Below are positions 16,868 to 26,898 of a stretch of 64,000 nucleotides of DNA, one piece after another; positions within the stretch are counted from its first letter, which is position 1, and each line of letters opens with the position of its first letter. The DNA is from Pseudomonas thivervalensis (GTDB taxonomy: Bacteria > Pseudomonadota > Gammaproteobacteria > Pseudomonadales > Pseudomonadaceae). The position numbers and the translations under genes were made by a program. Location of the stretch: assembly GCF_001269655.1 (NCBI RefSeq), contig NZ_LHVE01000016.1:1-64000 (forward strand), written 5' to 3'. The notes under the pieces were generated by a model, which was given only the letters and a program-made list of their open reading frames with translations, had not been told where the DNA came from and searched no databases.

Positions 16868-17742
16868 GGCGCCGTGGCCGACTCATCTGGATAGAAGCCC
16901 GCCATCAGCTTCACCATGCTTTGTGGCAAACGCGGCCCCAACCCGCCCACCAGCAGCGTCGGGTCGAGTTCCATGACGCGCCCGTCCCTGGCGGCCCGGG
17001 TGGAGGACAGAATCGGGTTTTCCCTGAACAATGCCGCACGCGCCTCTTCACCGCTCAGGGCACGGTCGGCGAAGACCAGCACTTCTGGATTCAAGCTGGC
17101 GAGGGTTTCCACGGAAAAAGACTTGTAGCCGCTGTGGGTCGCCAGGTTGTGACCACCGGCCTGCTGCAACAGCCAGTCGGCGGCCGTGCCCTGGCCAGCG
17201 ACGAGTGGCTTGCCGCCGGAGCTGCCCACCAGCAGCAATACGCCGGGCGCCTTTTGTTTGCGCTGGGCCTCGGCCACCCGGGCATGTTGCTGGGTGAGCT
17301 GTTTCTGATAGCGGTCGAACAACCGTGCCGCCTCGGCCTCGGTCCCCAGCAATTGCCCCAGGTGCTGCAAATTGCCTTGCAGGGTCGGCAGGTCTGGCGT
17401 GGCCGAGAAAAGTTCGACCTGCACGCCGGCGCTGCGAATCTGCGCCAGCACCGGTGGTGGCCCCATTTCTTCAGTGCCGACCAGAATCTGCGGACGCAGG
17501 CTCAATACGCCTTCCGCGGACAATTGTCGCTGATAGCCAATGCTAGGCAAGGCCCGCAAGGCTTCAGGATGCTGGCTGGTGGTGTCCACGCCCACCAGCT
17601 TCGGCTCGCCGCCCAGCGCACTGACCCACTCCGACAGGGCCCCGCCGGCGCTGACCCAACGCTGCGGCAAGTCGGCCGCGCTGGCCCCCTGGTTGACCAA
17701 CAGGGCGACACAGAGCGCAACAACGCGGATGTTCAGGCGCAT
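16864..17742 (-). CDS. phuT: Periplasmic heme-binding protein
   Basis: 292 aa with a Sec signal peptide (1-22, GASA-AD) and a class III (TroA-like) substrate-binding fold: an N-lobe with ERWVSAGGALSEW-type start, a long connecting helix (about 130-165) and a C-lobe. It carries heme from the outer-membrane receptor to PhuUV. First gene of phuTUVW, with a Fur-box promoter upstream. No phuS or phuR lies on its far side. Confidence 0.92.
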   Translation of the reverse strand: MRLNIRVVALCVALLVNQGASAADLPQRWVSAGGALSEWVSALGGEPKLVGVDTTSQHPEALRALPSIGYQRQLSAEGVLSLRPQILVGTEEMGPPPVLAQIRSAGVQVELFSATPDLPTLQGNLQHLGQLLGTEAEAARLFDRYQKQLTQQHARVAEAQRKQKAPGVLLLVGSSGGKPLVAGQGTAADWLLQQAGGHNLATHSGYKSFSVETLASLNPEVLVFADRALSGEEARAALFRENPILSSTRAARDGRVMELDPTLLVGGLGPRLPQSMVKLMAGFYPDESATAP

Positions 17743-17821
17743 CGGGCAGCTTCCTCAAAGAAGTTTTTCGCAGGATCGGGTAGGGCCAAGTATCCTCAGC
17801 CACCTGCGAAGGAGGCGCCAT

Positions 17822-17849
17822 TTGATAATTGTTTTCATTTGACCGTCAA
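17822..17849 (-). promoter_or_regulatory. phuTUVW promoter with Fur box
   Basis: Minus strand: -35 TTGACG (17844-17849), 16-nt spacer, -10 TATCAA (17822-17827). A Fur-like box lies at 17824-17842 (GATAATTGTTTTCATTTGA on the plus strand, about 12 of 19 to consensus), covering the spacer and -10. Predicts induction of heme transport under iron limitation. Confidence 0.75.
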
Positions 17850-17874
17850 GCATAGTCATCTGTGGCATGAACCT

Positions 17875-17967
17875 CTGTGGGAGCGAGCCTGCTCGCGATA
17901 GCGGTGTGTCAGTCACATTAAGGCTGGCTGATCCACCGCTATCGCGAGCAGGCTCGCTCCCACAGGG
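17875..17967. repeat. REP pair, GTGGGAGCGAGC type
   Basis: Two inverted copies of GTGGGAGCGAGCCTGCTCGC, followed inward by GATAGCGG, around a unique 34-nt centre. Lies between phuT and the divergent Rieske gene. Confidence 0.9.
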
Positions 17968-17996
17968 GACCTTTCAACACAAATATTGAGACACAC

Positions 17997-18311
17997 ATGA
18001 AGTTTCTTTGTACCGCCGCCGAAGTGCCGGACAACGGCAGTCGCGGTTTCGACCTCGATGGGCGCAAGGTCCTGGCCGTGCGACGCGCCGGCCAGGTGTA
18101 TGTCTATCTCAATCGCTGCCCGCACCGTGGCGTACCGCTGGAATGGCAACCCGACCAGTTCCTCGACCCCAGCGCCAGCCTGATCCAGTGCGCCACTCAC
18201 GGCGCGCTGTTCCTGATTGAAAGCGGCGAATGCGTGGCCGGCCCCTGCGCCGGTCAGTTCCTGGCTGCGCTAGACAGCCGGGAGGACGAGCAAGGCATCT
18301 GGATCGTGTAG
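17997..18311 (+). CDS. Rieske [2Fe-2S] domain protein
   Basis: 104 aa, a single Rieske domain. The cluster ligands are complete: CPHRG (Cys41, His43) and CATHG (Cys63, His66). No signal peptide or membrane helix, so it is cytoplasmic and resembles ferredoxin-like Rieske proteins that serve oxygenases or act as electron carriers. No oxygenase partner is nearby. Its last 42 nt overlap the convergent sfsA gene. Confidence 0.88.
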   Translation: MKFLCTAAEVPDNGSRGFDLDGRKVLAVRRAGQVYVYLNRCPHRGVPLEWQPDQFLDPSASLIQCATHGALFLIESGECVAGPCAGQFLAALDSREDEQGIWIV

Positions 18312-19022
18312 CGGTTCAAGCAACACCGGCAACGCACGGTCCACCCACATCTGCTCGGGCGTCAACGTCACCCCGTAGGCCAGTACCTCCACCCCCGCCG
18401 CCACCGCCTCACGCAGGGCTGCGGCGTACACCGGGTCGATTTCGTATGCCGGGCGCACCGCCTCGATGCCACTCAGGTTCACGCAATACAGCTGCACCGC
18501 CCGCACGCCTTCCCGGGCCAGGCAGGCAAGCTCCCTCAAATGTTTGGCCCCGCGCAGCGTCACCGCATCGGGAAACGCCGCCACGTGGGTGCCATCGAAA
18601 CCCAGCGTGACACTTTTGACTTCGACCCAGGCCGAGCCTTGTTCATAGTCCAGGCGAAAATCGATACGGCTGTTTTCCACGCCATAGGCGACTTCACGCT
18701 TGAGCCCGGTAAACCCGTTCAGTTCGCTGATGACCCCGGCGCGCAAGGCTTCCTCGACCAAAGCGTTGGCCCGCGCGGTATTGATGCAGGCGAGCCGTCC
18801 CTGAGGGGTTTCACCGATTTCCCAGGTGCCGGGCAACTTGCGCTTGGGGTCGTTGGAGCGACTGAACCAGACGCGCGCGCCTTCGGCCATGCAATTGAGC
18901 ATCGAGCCGGTGTTGGGGCAATGAATCGTGAGGAGTTCGCCGTGAACGGTCTCGATATCAGCGAGAAAACGCTTGTAACGTCGAATCAAGCGACCTTCTT
19001 CCAACGCAGGGAAAAAACGCAT
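18270..19022 (-). CDS. sfsA: SfsA family DNA-binding/sugar fermentation stimulation protein
   Basis: 250 aa; conserved SfsA motifs CPNTGSM (about 35-41), RVDFRL-like RIDFRLDY (about 118-125) and the ENSRID / EVKSVTL nuclease-like core (about 115-140). E. coli SfsA binds DNA and stimulates maltose genes; the fold is endonuclease-like. The protein runs about 13 residues past the usual C-terminus, and this tail is the part overlapping the Rieske gene. The start codon shares one nt with the stop of the aminotransferase gene upstream. Confidence 0.93.
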   Translation of the reverse strand: MRFFPALEEGRLIRRYKRFLADIETVHGELLTIHCPNTGSMLNCMAEGARVWFSRSNDPKRKLPGTWEIGETPQGRLACINTARANALVEEALRAGVISELNGFTGLKREVAYGVENSRIDFRLDYEQGSAWVEVKSVTLGFDGTHVAAFPDAVTLRGAKHLRELACLAREGVRAVQLYCVNLSGIEAVRPAYEIDPVYAAALREAVAAGVEVLAYGVTLTPEQMWVDRALPVLLEPLHDPDALLVLPAV

Positions 19023-20194
19023 CAGCCTTGCCAGCTCCGTAGCCCACGTTCGATTCGCTCCACCGCTTCCTGTAGCCGCGGCAGGCTCTGGGTATAGGCG
19101 AAACGCACATGGTGGCCGGCCTGGTGACGGCCGAAATCCAGACCCGGCGTGAAGGCCACGTGTTCGCTTTCCAGGAAGTGCTGGCAGAACGCAAAGGCAT
19201 CGCCACCGAACGCACTGATATCGGCATAGAGGTAAAACGCCCCTTCTGGCTCTACCGCGATACCGAAGCCCAACTCACGCAAGGCTGGCAGCAGAAAGTC
19301 ACGGCGCAACGCGAACTCGGCCCGTCGCTGCTCGAAGATCTCGATGGTGGCGGGCTCGAAACAGGCCAGGGCGGCGTACTGGGCCATGCTCGGCGCACTG
19401 ATGTAGAGGTTCTGCGCGAGCTTTTCCAGCTCGCCGATGGCCGCCGAAGGGGCCACCAGCCAGCCCAGCCGCCAACCGGTCATGCCGAAATACTTGGAAA
19501 AACTGTTAAGGACAAAGGCGTCGTCGTCGACTTCCAGCACGCTGGCGGCGTCGGTGCCGTAGGTCAGGCCGTGATAGATCTCGTCCACCACCAGATGGCC
19601 GTTGTGGCCCTTGATGGCCTTGGACAAGCCCGCCAGCTCGTCCCGGGTGAGAATCGTCCCGGTCGGGTTGGCCGGCGAGGCCACCAACGCACCGACGCTG
19701 TCCTGGTCCCAATGACGGTTCACCAGGTCTGGCGTCAATTGGTAGCGCACATCCGGCCCCACCGGCACCAATTGCGCCGCGCCTTCCACCAGGCGCAGGA
19801 AATGACGGTTGCACGGATAACCCGGGTCGGCCAACAGCCAATGCTTGCCCGGGTCCACCAGCAAGGCGCTGGCCAGCAGCAACGCGCCGGAGCCGCCCGG
19901 CGTGATCATGATCCGGCGCGGATCGATGTCTACCCCATAACGTTGCCCATAGAAACCCGAGATGGCCTCGCGCAACTCAGGGATGCCCCGGGCCGCGGTG
20001 TAACGGGTCTTGCCCGCCGCCAGCGCGGCCTGGCCGGCCTGGATAATCGGCTCGGCGGTGGTGAAGTCCGGCTCGCCGATCTCCAGGTGAATGACGTCAT
20101 GCCCGGCGGCTTGCAGTTCGTTGGCGCGGGCCAGCAACGCCATCACATGGAAAGGTTCGATGGCGCGGCTGCGCGCACTGTAGGGCTGAGCCAT
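19022..20194 (-). CDS. Pyridoxal phosphate-dependent class I/II aminotransferase
   Basis: 390 aa from the ATG at 20192-20194, with AAGGAAGG upstream; the frame is open far beyond but that part is not conserved. Fold-type I signatures: substrate/PLP region SPANPTGTIL (about 169-178), DEIYHGL (about 200-206) and Schiff-base lysine in SFSKYFGMTGWRLGW (about 231-245). Resembles the Ib subfamily of aspartate/aromatic/branched-chain transaminases. Which amino acid it uses cannot be read from sequence. Forms a two-gene unit with sfsA. Confidence 0.88.
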   Translation of the reverse strand: MAQPYSARSRAIEPFHVMALLARANELQAAGHDVIHLEIGEPDFTTAEPIIQAGQAALAAGKTRYTAARGIPELREAISGFYGQRYGVDIDPRRIMITPGGSGALLLASALLVDPGKHWLLADPGYPCNRHFLRLVEGAAQLVPVGPDVRYQLTPDLVNRHWDQDSVGALVASPANPTGTILTRDELAGLSKAIKGHNGHLVVDEIYHGLTYGTDAASVLEVDDDAFVLNSFSKYFGMTGWRLGWLVAPSAAIGELEKLAQNLYISAPSMAQYAALACFEPATIEIFEQRRAEFALRRDFLLPALRELGFGIAVEPEGAFYLYADISAFGGDAFAFCQHFLESEHVAFTPGLDFGRHQAGHHVRFAYTQSLPRLQEAVERIERGLRSWQG

Positions 20195-20533
20195 TGGCCT
20201 TCCTTTCAGGGGAAAAAGAACCGATTCTACCCAACTCGGCCCCCCCTGCGGGAACGAGCACGAACCCAAAGCGGTCTGAGCCCTCGGATTGCAGGAAATG
20301 ACTCCCGCGATTGGCCCAGGCTTGACTAGAATCAAGCATTGAGCAGGTTTACATCCCCACCGAAACGAACCCGGCCACGTTTTACAGGCCCCGGCTGCCG
20401 CAGGCTCGACAACCGGGAGTAGCGCGGCCCGATTTGATCTGGTAAGTTCGCCCGCTTGCAGCCGCAGGGCCGGCAGGTGTCGGTGATGGAGCAATCCTGC
20501 GTAGTGGATTACAAGAGTAGAGGCGGTCCATTC
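20195..20533. other. Intergenic region between the aminotransferase and dksA
   Basis: Divergent spacer of 339 nt. It holds a small palindrome, GCTTGA-N6-TCAAGC, at 20320-20337, which also includes TTGACT, and a GC-rich dksA leader. I could not place confident -35/-10 pairs. No small ORF with a ribosome site is convincing. Confidence 0.5.
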
Positions 20534-20977
20534 ATGCCCACCCAAACAAAGCAAAATCCAAATAACACGCTCAGCGGGTTTGAGCCTTACGTCCCGCAAG
20601 CTGGCGAAGAGTACATGGGCGCCCCCATGCGCGCGCACTTCACCAAGATCCTGAACAAGTGGAAACAGGACTTGATGCAGGAAGTCGACCGCACCGTGGA
20701 TCACATGAAAGACGAAGCGGCCAACTTCCCCGACCCGGCCGACCGTGCCAGTCAGGAAGAAGAGTTCAGCCTCGAGCTGCGCGCCCGTGACCGTGAGCGC
20801 AAGCTCATCAAGAAAATCGACAAGACCCTGCAACTGATCGAAGACGAAGAATACGGTTGGTGCGAGTCCTGCGGCGTCGAGATCGGCGTCAAGCGCCTGG
20901 AAGCCCGTCCGACCGCCGACATGTGTGTCGACTGCAAGACCCTGGCGGAAATCAAGGAAAAACAGGTCGGCAAGTAA
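20534..20977 (+). CDS. dksA: RNA polymerase-binding transcription factor DksA
   Basis: 147 aa from the ATG at 20534 (AGAGG upstream); the frame is open 26 codons earlier without conservation. A coiled-coil hairpin (about 33-110) carries the acidic tip DPADRAS (about 70-76), which enters the RNA polymerase secondary channel. The four-cysteine zinc finger is complete: CESC and CVDC (about 115-138). It works with ppGpp to repress rRNA and activate amino acid promoters. Ends in a strong terminator. Confidence 0.97.
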   Translation: MPTQTKQNPNNTLSGFEPYVPQAGEEYMGAPMRAHFTKILNKWKQDLMQEVDRTVDHMKDEAANFPDPADRASQEEEFSLELRARDRERKLIKKIDKTLQLIEDEEYGWCESCGVEIGVKRLEARPTADMCVDCKTLAEIKEKQVGK

Positions 20978-20995
20978 TCGCCGGGGCTGTCACCG

Positions 20996-21024
20996 AAACG
21001 GAGCGTTCATACGCTCCGTTTTTT
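20996..21024 (+). terminator. Intrinsic terminator of dksA
   Basis: 9-bp stem AACGGAGCG / CGCTCCGTT with a 6-nt loop and a T-run. Confidence 0.9.
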
Positions 21025-21056
21025 GTTTCCGATATTCTCCCCAAGCTTTGGTGCCC

Positions 21057-21151
21057 CCTGTGGGAGCGAGCTTGCTCGCGATAGCGACCTGTCAGACACA
21101 TCAATGTCGGCTGCCCCACTGCTATCGCGAGCAAGCTCGCTCCCACAGGGG
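21057..21151. repeat. REP pair, GTGGGAGCGAGC type
   Basis: Inverted copies of GTGGGAGCGAGCTTGCTCGC, each with GATAGC on the inner side, between the dksA terminator and gluQ. Confidence 0.9.
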
Positions 21152-21208
21152 ATATGCTTTGTTGTCGAGATTGTATCCCTACCGCCCGGACCCAGTAACA
21201 TTCGCCCT

Positions 21209-22090
21209 ATGACTGCCTACATCGGACGCTTCGCCCCCACCCCCAGCGGCCACCTGCATTTCGGTTCGCTGGTCGCCGCACTCGCATCGTACCTCGATGC
21301 CCGGGCCGTGGACGGGCGCTGGTTGCTGCGCATGGAAGACCTCGACCCGCCCCGGGAAGAACCGGGCGCGCAAGCGGCGATTCTCAAGGCACTGGAAAGC
21401 TACGGGTTCGAATGGGACGGCGAGATGGTTCGCCAGAGCGAGCGCCATGACGCCTACGACCAGATCATTAACCGGCTGTTCAACCAGGGCCTGGCCTATG
21501 CCTGCACCTGTTCGCGCAAGCAACTGGAGGCGTACCAGGGCATTTATCCGGGCCTGTGCCGCAATGCCGGGCACGGCACCGAGGACGCGGCCATCCGCCT
21601 GCGCGTCCCCGAGCTTGAACACCACTTCACCGACCGGGTCCAGGGCGAGTTCCGCCAGCACCTGGGCCGCGAGGTCGGTGACTTCGTGATCCGCCGCCGC
21701 GACGGGCTCTACGCCTATCAATTGGCCGTGGTCCTGGACGACGCCTGGCAAGGGGTGACCGATATCGTGCGCGGCGCCGACCTGCTGGACTCCACGCCGC
21801 GCCAACTCTACCTGCAGGAACTGCTCGGGTTGCCACAACCGCGTTACCTGCACGTGCCGTTGATCACCCAGCCCGACGGGCACAAGCTCGGCAAATCCTA
21901 CCGTTCCCCGCCCCTGGCGGCCGACCATGCCACGCCAATGCTGCTACGGGCGTTACGCGCACTGGGCCAGCAACCAGGTCTCGAACTGGTCGGTGCCAGC
22001 CCACGGGAAGTGCTGGCCTGGGGCATTCGCCACTGGGACGCGGGCAAGATCCCGCGCACACTGAGCCTGCCCGAAGCGCAAATCCGTTGA
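21209..22090 (+). CDS. gluQ: Glutamyl-Q tRNA(Asp) synthetase
   Basis: 293 aa from the ATG giving MTAYIGRFAPTPSGHLHFGS; the open frame further upstream lies in the REP and is not used. It is a GluRS paralogue lacking the anticodon-binding domain and attaches glutamate to queuosine 34 of tRNA-Asp. HIGH-like motif PTPSGHLHFGS at 10-20, zinc ligands CTC (near 98-100) and YPGLC, and a KLGKS loop (about 230) in place of KMSKS. Common neighbour of dksA in proteobacteria. Confidence 0.95.
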   Translation: MTAYIGRFAPTPSGHLHFGSLVAALASYLDARAVDGRWLLRMEDLDPPREEPGAQAAILKALESYGFEWDGEMVRQSERHDAYDQIINRLFNQGLAYACTCSRKQLEAYQGIYPGLCRNAGHGTEDAAIRLRVPELEHHFTDRVQGEFRQHLGREVGDFVIRRRDGLYAYQLAVVLDDAWQGVTDIVRGADLLDSTPRQLYLQELLGLPQPRYLHVPLITQPDGHKLGKSYRSPPLAADHATPMLLRALRALGQQPGLELVGASPREVLAWGIRHWDAGKIPRTLSLPEAQIR

Positions 22091-22167
22091 CGGCCCTTGC
22101 AGCTTGGCGCCCATCCGTTACCATCGCCGCACGTTTTCGGGCACGCGCATAAATTAGAGAGGCCGGG

Positions 22168-22344
22168 ATGTATATCTATCGCTTGGTCCTGCTCCTGGTA
22201 GTGGGGATTTACCTGTTCTCCCCGGCCATCATGGATTGGTGGATCGATGCCACGGGTGCCTGGTATCGGCCGTATCTGCTCTGGCTGATTCTGATTGTCG
22301 TGACCTTCATCCTGCAGAGCCAAAAAGATGCCGATGAGCTTTAG
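22168..22344 (+). CDS. cbrX: Small hydrophobic protein upstream of and overlapping cbrA (CbrX-like)
   Basis: 58 aa (MYIYRLVLLL start, KDADEL end). Two membrane helices are evident, about 4-22 and 37-53, with a Trp-rich loop (MDWWIDATGAWYRP) between. A ribosome site-like AGAGAGG precedes the ATG. It overlaps the cbrA start by 11 nt (or 17 nt if cbrA starts at 22328), and cbrA has no clear site of its own, so cbrA translation is probably coupled to it. I recall a CbrX gene of this kind described in P. putida; the name rests on position and type. Confidence 0.8.
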   Translation: MYIYRLVLLLVVGIYLFSPAIMDWWIDATGAWYRPYLLWLILIVVTFILQSQKDADEL

Positions 22345-25282
22345 CCTGACCCAGATGATCCTGATCAGCGCCGCCTACCTGGCGGTGCTGTTCGGCGTAG
22401 CCTGGATCAGTGAACGGGGCATGATTCCCCGGGCGATCATCCGCCACCCGCTGACCTACACCCTGTCGCTGGGTGTCTATGCCAGCGCGTGGGCGTTCTA
22501 TGGCACGGTCGGGCTGGCCTACCAGTACGGCTATGGTTTCCTGTCCAGTTACCTGGGGGTGTCAGGAGCGTTCCTGCTGGCGCCGGTGTTGCTCTACCCG
22601 ATCCTGAAAATCACCCGTACCTACCAACTGTCGTCGCTGGCCGACCTGTTCGCCTTTCGCTTTCGCAGCACCTGGGCCGGTGCGCTGACCACGATCTTCA
22701 TGCTGGTCGGGGTGTTGCCGCTGCTGGCCCTGCAGATCCAGGCCGTGGCCGACTCCATCAGCATCCTGACCCGCGAGCCGGTGCAGCACCGAGTGGCGTT
22801 GAGCTTCTGTGCACTGATCATTCTGTTCACGATTTTTTTCGGCTCCCGGCACATCGCCACGCGGGAGAAACACGAAGGCCTGGTGTTCGCGATCGCCTTC
22901 GAATCGGTGATCAAGCTGATCGCCATCGGCGGCGTCGGTCTCTATGCCCTGTACGGCGTGTTCGATGGCCCGCAGCAGCTTGAGCTTTGGCTGCTGCAGA
23001 ACCAGACTGCCCTCGCCGCCCTGCACACGCCGTTGCAGGAAGGCCCGTGGCGCACGCTGTTGCTGGTGTTCTTCGCCTCGGCGATCGTGATGCCGCACAT
23101 GTACCACATGACCTTTACCGAAAACCTCAACCCGCGCTCGCTGGTGAGCGCCAGTTGGGGTTTGCCGTTGTTCCTGCTGTTGATGAGCCTTGCAGTGCCG
23201 CTGATCCTCTGGGCCGGTTTGAAGCTGGGCGCCAGCACCAACCCGGAATACTTCACCCTCGGCATCGGCATCGCCGCCAACAGCAAGGCCCTGGCGTTGC
23301 TGGCGTACGTGGGCGGCCTGTCGGCGGCCAGCGGCTTGATCATTGTCACCACGCTGGCGCTGTCGGGCATGGCCCTGAACCACTTGGTACTGCCGCTCTA
23401 CCAGCCACCAGCCGAAGGCAATATCTATCGCTGGCTGAAATGGACCCGCCGGGCGCTGATCGTCGCAATCATCATGGCCGGCTACGGTTTCTACCTGATG
23501 CTGGGCGACGGGCAGGACTTGGCCAACCTGGGCATCGTCGCCTTCGTCGCCACCTTGCAGTTCCTGCCCGGCGTGCTGTCGGTGCTGTATTGGCCGACCG
23601 CCAACCGCCGCGGTTTCATCGCCGGCCTGCTGGCAGGGATCCTGGTGTGGCTGTTCGCGATGCTGCTGCCGCTGATGGGTAACCTGCAGGGCTTCTATAT
23701 CCCGCTGCTGAATATGATCTATGTGCTCGACGACACCAGTTGGCACATGGCGGCCATCGCGTCCCTGGCGGCGAACGTACTGATGTTCACCCTGATTTCG
23801 CTGTTCACCAACGCCAGCAGCGAAGAAGCCAGCGCCGCCGAAGCCTGCGCGGTGGACAACGTGCGCCGCCCGCAGCGCCGTGAGCTGCATGCCGCCTCGC
23901 CCCAGGAATTCGCCACGCAACTGGCCAAGCCCTTGGGCGCCAAAGCCGCACAAAAGGAAGTCGAACAGGCCCTGCGCGACCTCTACCTGCCCTTCGATGA
24001 ACGCCGCCCGTACGCCTTGCGTCGCCTGCGGGACCGGATCGAGGCCAACCTGTCCGGCCTGATGGGCCCCAGCGTGGCCCAGGACATGGTCGAAACGTTC
24101 CTGCCCTACAAGGCCGGCGGCGAGAACTATGTCACCGAAGACATCCACTTCATCGAAAGCCGCCTCGAGGATTATCACTCGCGCCTCACGGGCCTGGCCG
24201 CCGAACTGGACGCCTTGCGCCGTTACCACCGCCAGACCCTGCAGGAACTGCCGATGGGCGTGTGCTCGCTGGCCAAGGACCAGGAAATCCTGATGTGGAA
24301 CAAGGCCATGGAAGAGCTGACCGGGATCGCCGCCCAGCGCGTGGTCGGTTCCCGCCTGAGCACCCTCGGCGAGCCGTGGAAAGGCTTGCTGCAAGGCTTC
24401 ATCGACCTGCCGGACGAGCACTTGCACAAACAGCACCTGGCCCTCGACGGCCAGACCCGTTGGCTGAACCTGCACAAGGCGGCGATCGACGAGCCGTTGG
24501 CCCCGGGTAACAGTGGCCTGGTGCTGCTGGTCGAAGACCTGACCGACACCCAGATGCTCGAAGACAAGCTGGTCCACTCCGAACGACTGGCCAGCATTGG
24601 CCGGTTGGCCGCCGGGGTGGCCCATGAAATCGGCAATCCGATCACCGGCATCGCCTGCCTGGCGCAGAACCTGCGCGAAGAACGCGAGGACGACGGCGAG
24701 CTGACGGAAATCAGCGGCCAGATCCTCGAACAGACCAAGCGCGTGTCGCGCATCGTCCAGTCGCTGATGAGTTTCGCCCACGCCGGCGGTCACCAGCACA
24801 ATGACGAGCCGGTCTGTCTGGCCGAAGTGGCCCAGGATGCAATTGGTCTGCTGGCCCTCAACCGGCGCAATTTCGAAGTGCAATTCTTCAACCTGTGCGA
24901 TCCGGACCACTGGGTCGATGGCGACCCCCAGCGGCTCGCCCAGGTGTTGATCAACCTGTTGTCCAACGCGCGGGACGCCTCACCGGCCGGCAGCGCGGTG
25001 CGGGTCAAGAGCGAAGCTTTCGAGCACACGATCGACCTGATCGTCGAAGACGAAGGCAGCGGTATTCCACAGAACATCATGGACCGATTGTTCGAACCCT
25101 TCTTCACCACCAAGGATCCTGGCGAAGGCACCGGTCTGGGCCTCGCACTGGTCTATTCCATCGTTGAAGAGCATTATGGACAAATCACCATCGACAGCCC
25201 GGCCGATGTTCAGAGCCAACGCGGCACCCGTATCCGGGTGACCTTGCCGCGTCATGTCGAAGCGACGTCCGCTGTGAACTGA
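22334..25282 (+). CDS. cbrA: Sensor histidine kinase CbrA with SLC5 transporter domain
   Basis: 982 aa from MSFSLTQ; an ATG two codons earlier (22328) is possible. The N-terminal half (to about 500) is an SLC5-like sodium/solute symporter region with about 13 helices, then a linker, a PAS-like sensor (about 630-740), HisKA with the phospho-histidine in AAGVAHEIGNPITG (near 767) and HATPase (DEGSGIP, EGTGLGLALV). It transports histidine and phosphorylates CbrB, controlling carbon and nitrogen use. The gene overlaps the small ORF upstream and leads into cbrB after 22 nt. Confidence 0.97.
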   Translation: MSFSLTQMILISAAYLAVLFGVAWISERGMIPRAIIRHPLTYTLSLGVYASAWAFYGTVGLAYQYGYGFLSSYLGVSGAFLLAPVLLYPILKITRTYQLSSLADLFAFRFRSTWAGALTTIFMLVGVLPLLALQIQAVADSISILTREPVQHRVALSFCALIILFTIFFGSRHIATREKHEGLVFAIAFESVIKLIAIGGVGLYALYGVFDGPQQLELWLLQNQTALAALHTPLQEGPWRTLLLVFFASAIVMPHMYHMTFTENLNPRSLVSASWGLPLFLLLMSLAVPLILWAGLKLGASTNPEYFTLGIGIAANSKALALLAYVGGLSAASGLIIVTTLALSGMALNHLVLPLYQPPAEGNIYRWLKWTRRALIVAIIMAGYGFYLMLGDGQDLANLGIVAFVATLQFLPGVLSVLYWPTANRRGFIAGLLAGILVWLFAMLLPLMGNLQGFYIPLLNMIYVLDDTSWHMAAIASLAANVLMFTLISLFTNASSEEASAAEACAVDNVRRPQRRELHAASPQEFATQLAKPLGAKAAQKEVEQALRDLYLPFDERRPYALRRLRDRIEANLSGLMGPSVAQDMVETFLPYKAGGENYVTEDIHFIESRLEDYHSRLTGLAAELDALRRYHRQTLQELPMGVCSLAKDQEILMWNKAMEELTGIAAQRVVGSRLSTLGEPWKGLLQGFIDLPDEHLHKQHLALDGQTRWLNLHKAAIDEPLAPGNSGLVLLVEDLTDTQMLEDKLVHSERLASIGRLAAGVAHEIGNPITGIACLAQNLREEREDDGELTEISGQILEQTKRVSRIVQSLMSFAHAGGHQHNDEPVCLAEVAQDAIGLLALNRRNFEVQFFNLCDPDHWVDGDPQRLAQVLINLLSNARDASPAGSAVRVKSEAFEHTIDLIVEDEGSGIPQNIMDRLFEPFFTTKDPGEGTGLGLALVYSIVEEHYGQITIDSPADVQSQRGTRIRVTLPRHVEATSAVN

Positions 25283-25304
25283 GACCGTCGAGAGAATCGA
25301 ATCA

Positions 25305-26738
<1,434 letters not shown>

Positions 26739-26747
26739 GGTGTGGGG

Positions 26748-26821
26748 GTAACACCACTGAAATGTGAAAAAACTGTTACCCCAGTCTTTCTCACGTAACA
26801 GAAGCCGGGGTTTACGGTAAC
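26748..26821 (+). promoter_or_regulatory. Putative CbrB upstream activating sites for crcZ
   Basis: Repeated GTAAC/GTTAC half sites: GTAACA 26748-26753, TGTTAC 26774-26779, GTAACA 26795-26800 and GTAAC 26817-26821. The central pair TGTTAC-N15-GTAACA resembles the reported CbrB site. They lie about 80-165 bp upstream of the sigma-54 promoter, the usual place for an enhancer. Confidence 0.7.
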
Positions 26822-26840
26822 GAAACCCCGGCTTTTTTTT
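26802..26840 (+). terminator. Intrinsic terminator of cbrB
   Basis: 12-bp stem AAGCCGGGGTTT / AAACCCCGGCTT with a 9-nt loop and eight T residues. The loop contains one GTAAC half site. Confidence 0.9.
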
Positions 26841-26898
26841 GCCCCGAAAAAATGGGCATAACCATAGAACCCCCGGTTTCGCTGGGCCCCGCAAAAGT

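Noticed and set aside
22562..24910. 782-aa open frame antisense to cbrA
   Set aside because: A shadow of the GC-rich codon pattern: rich in Gln, Arg and His, no domain, no ribosome site, and cbrA on the other strand is certain.
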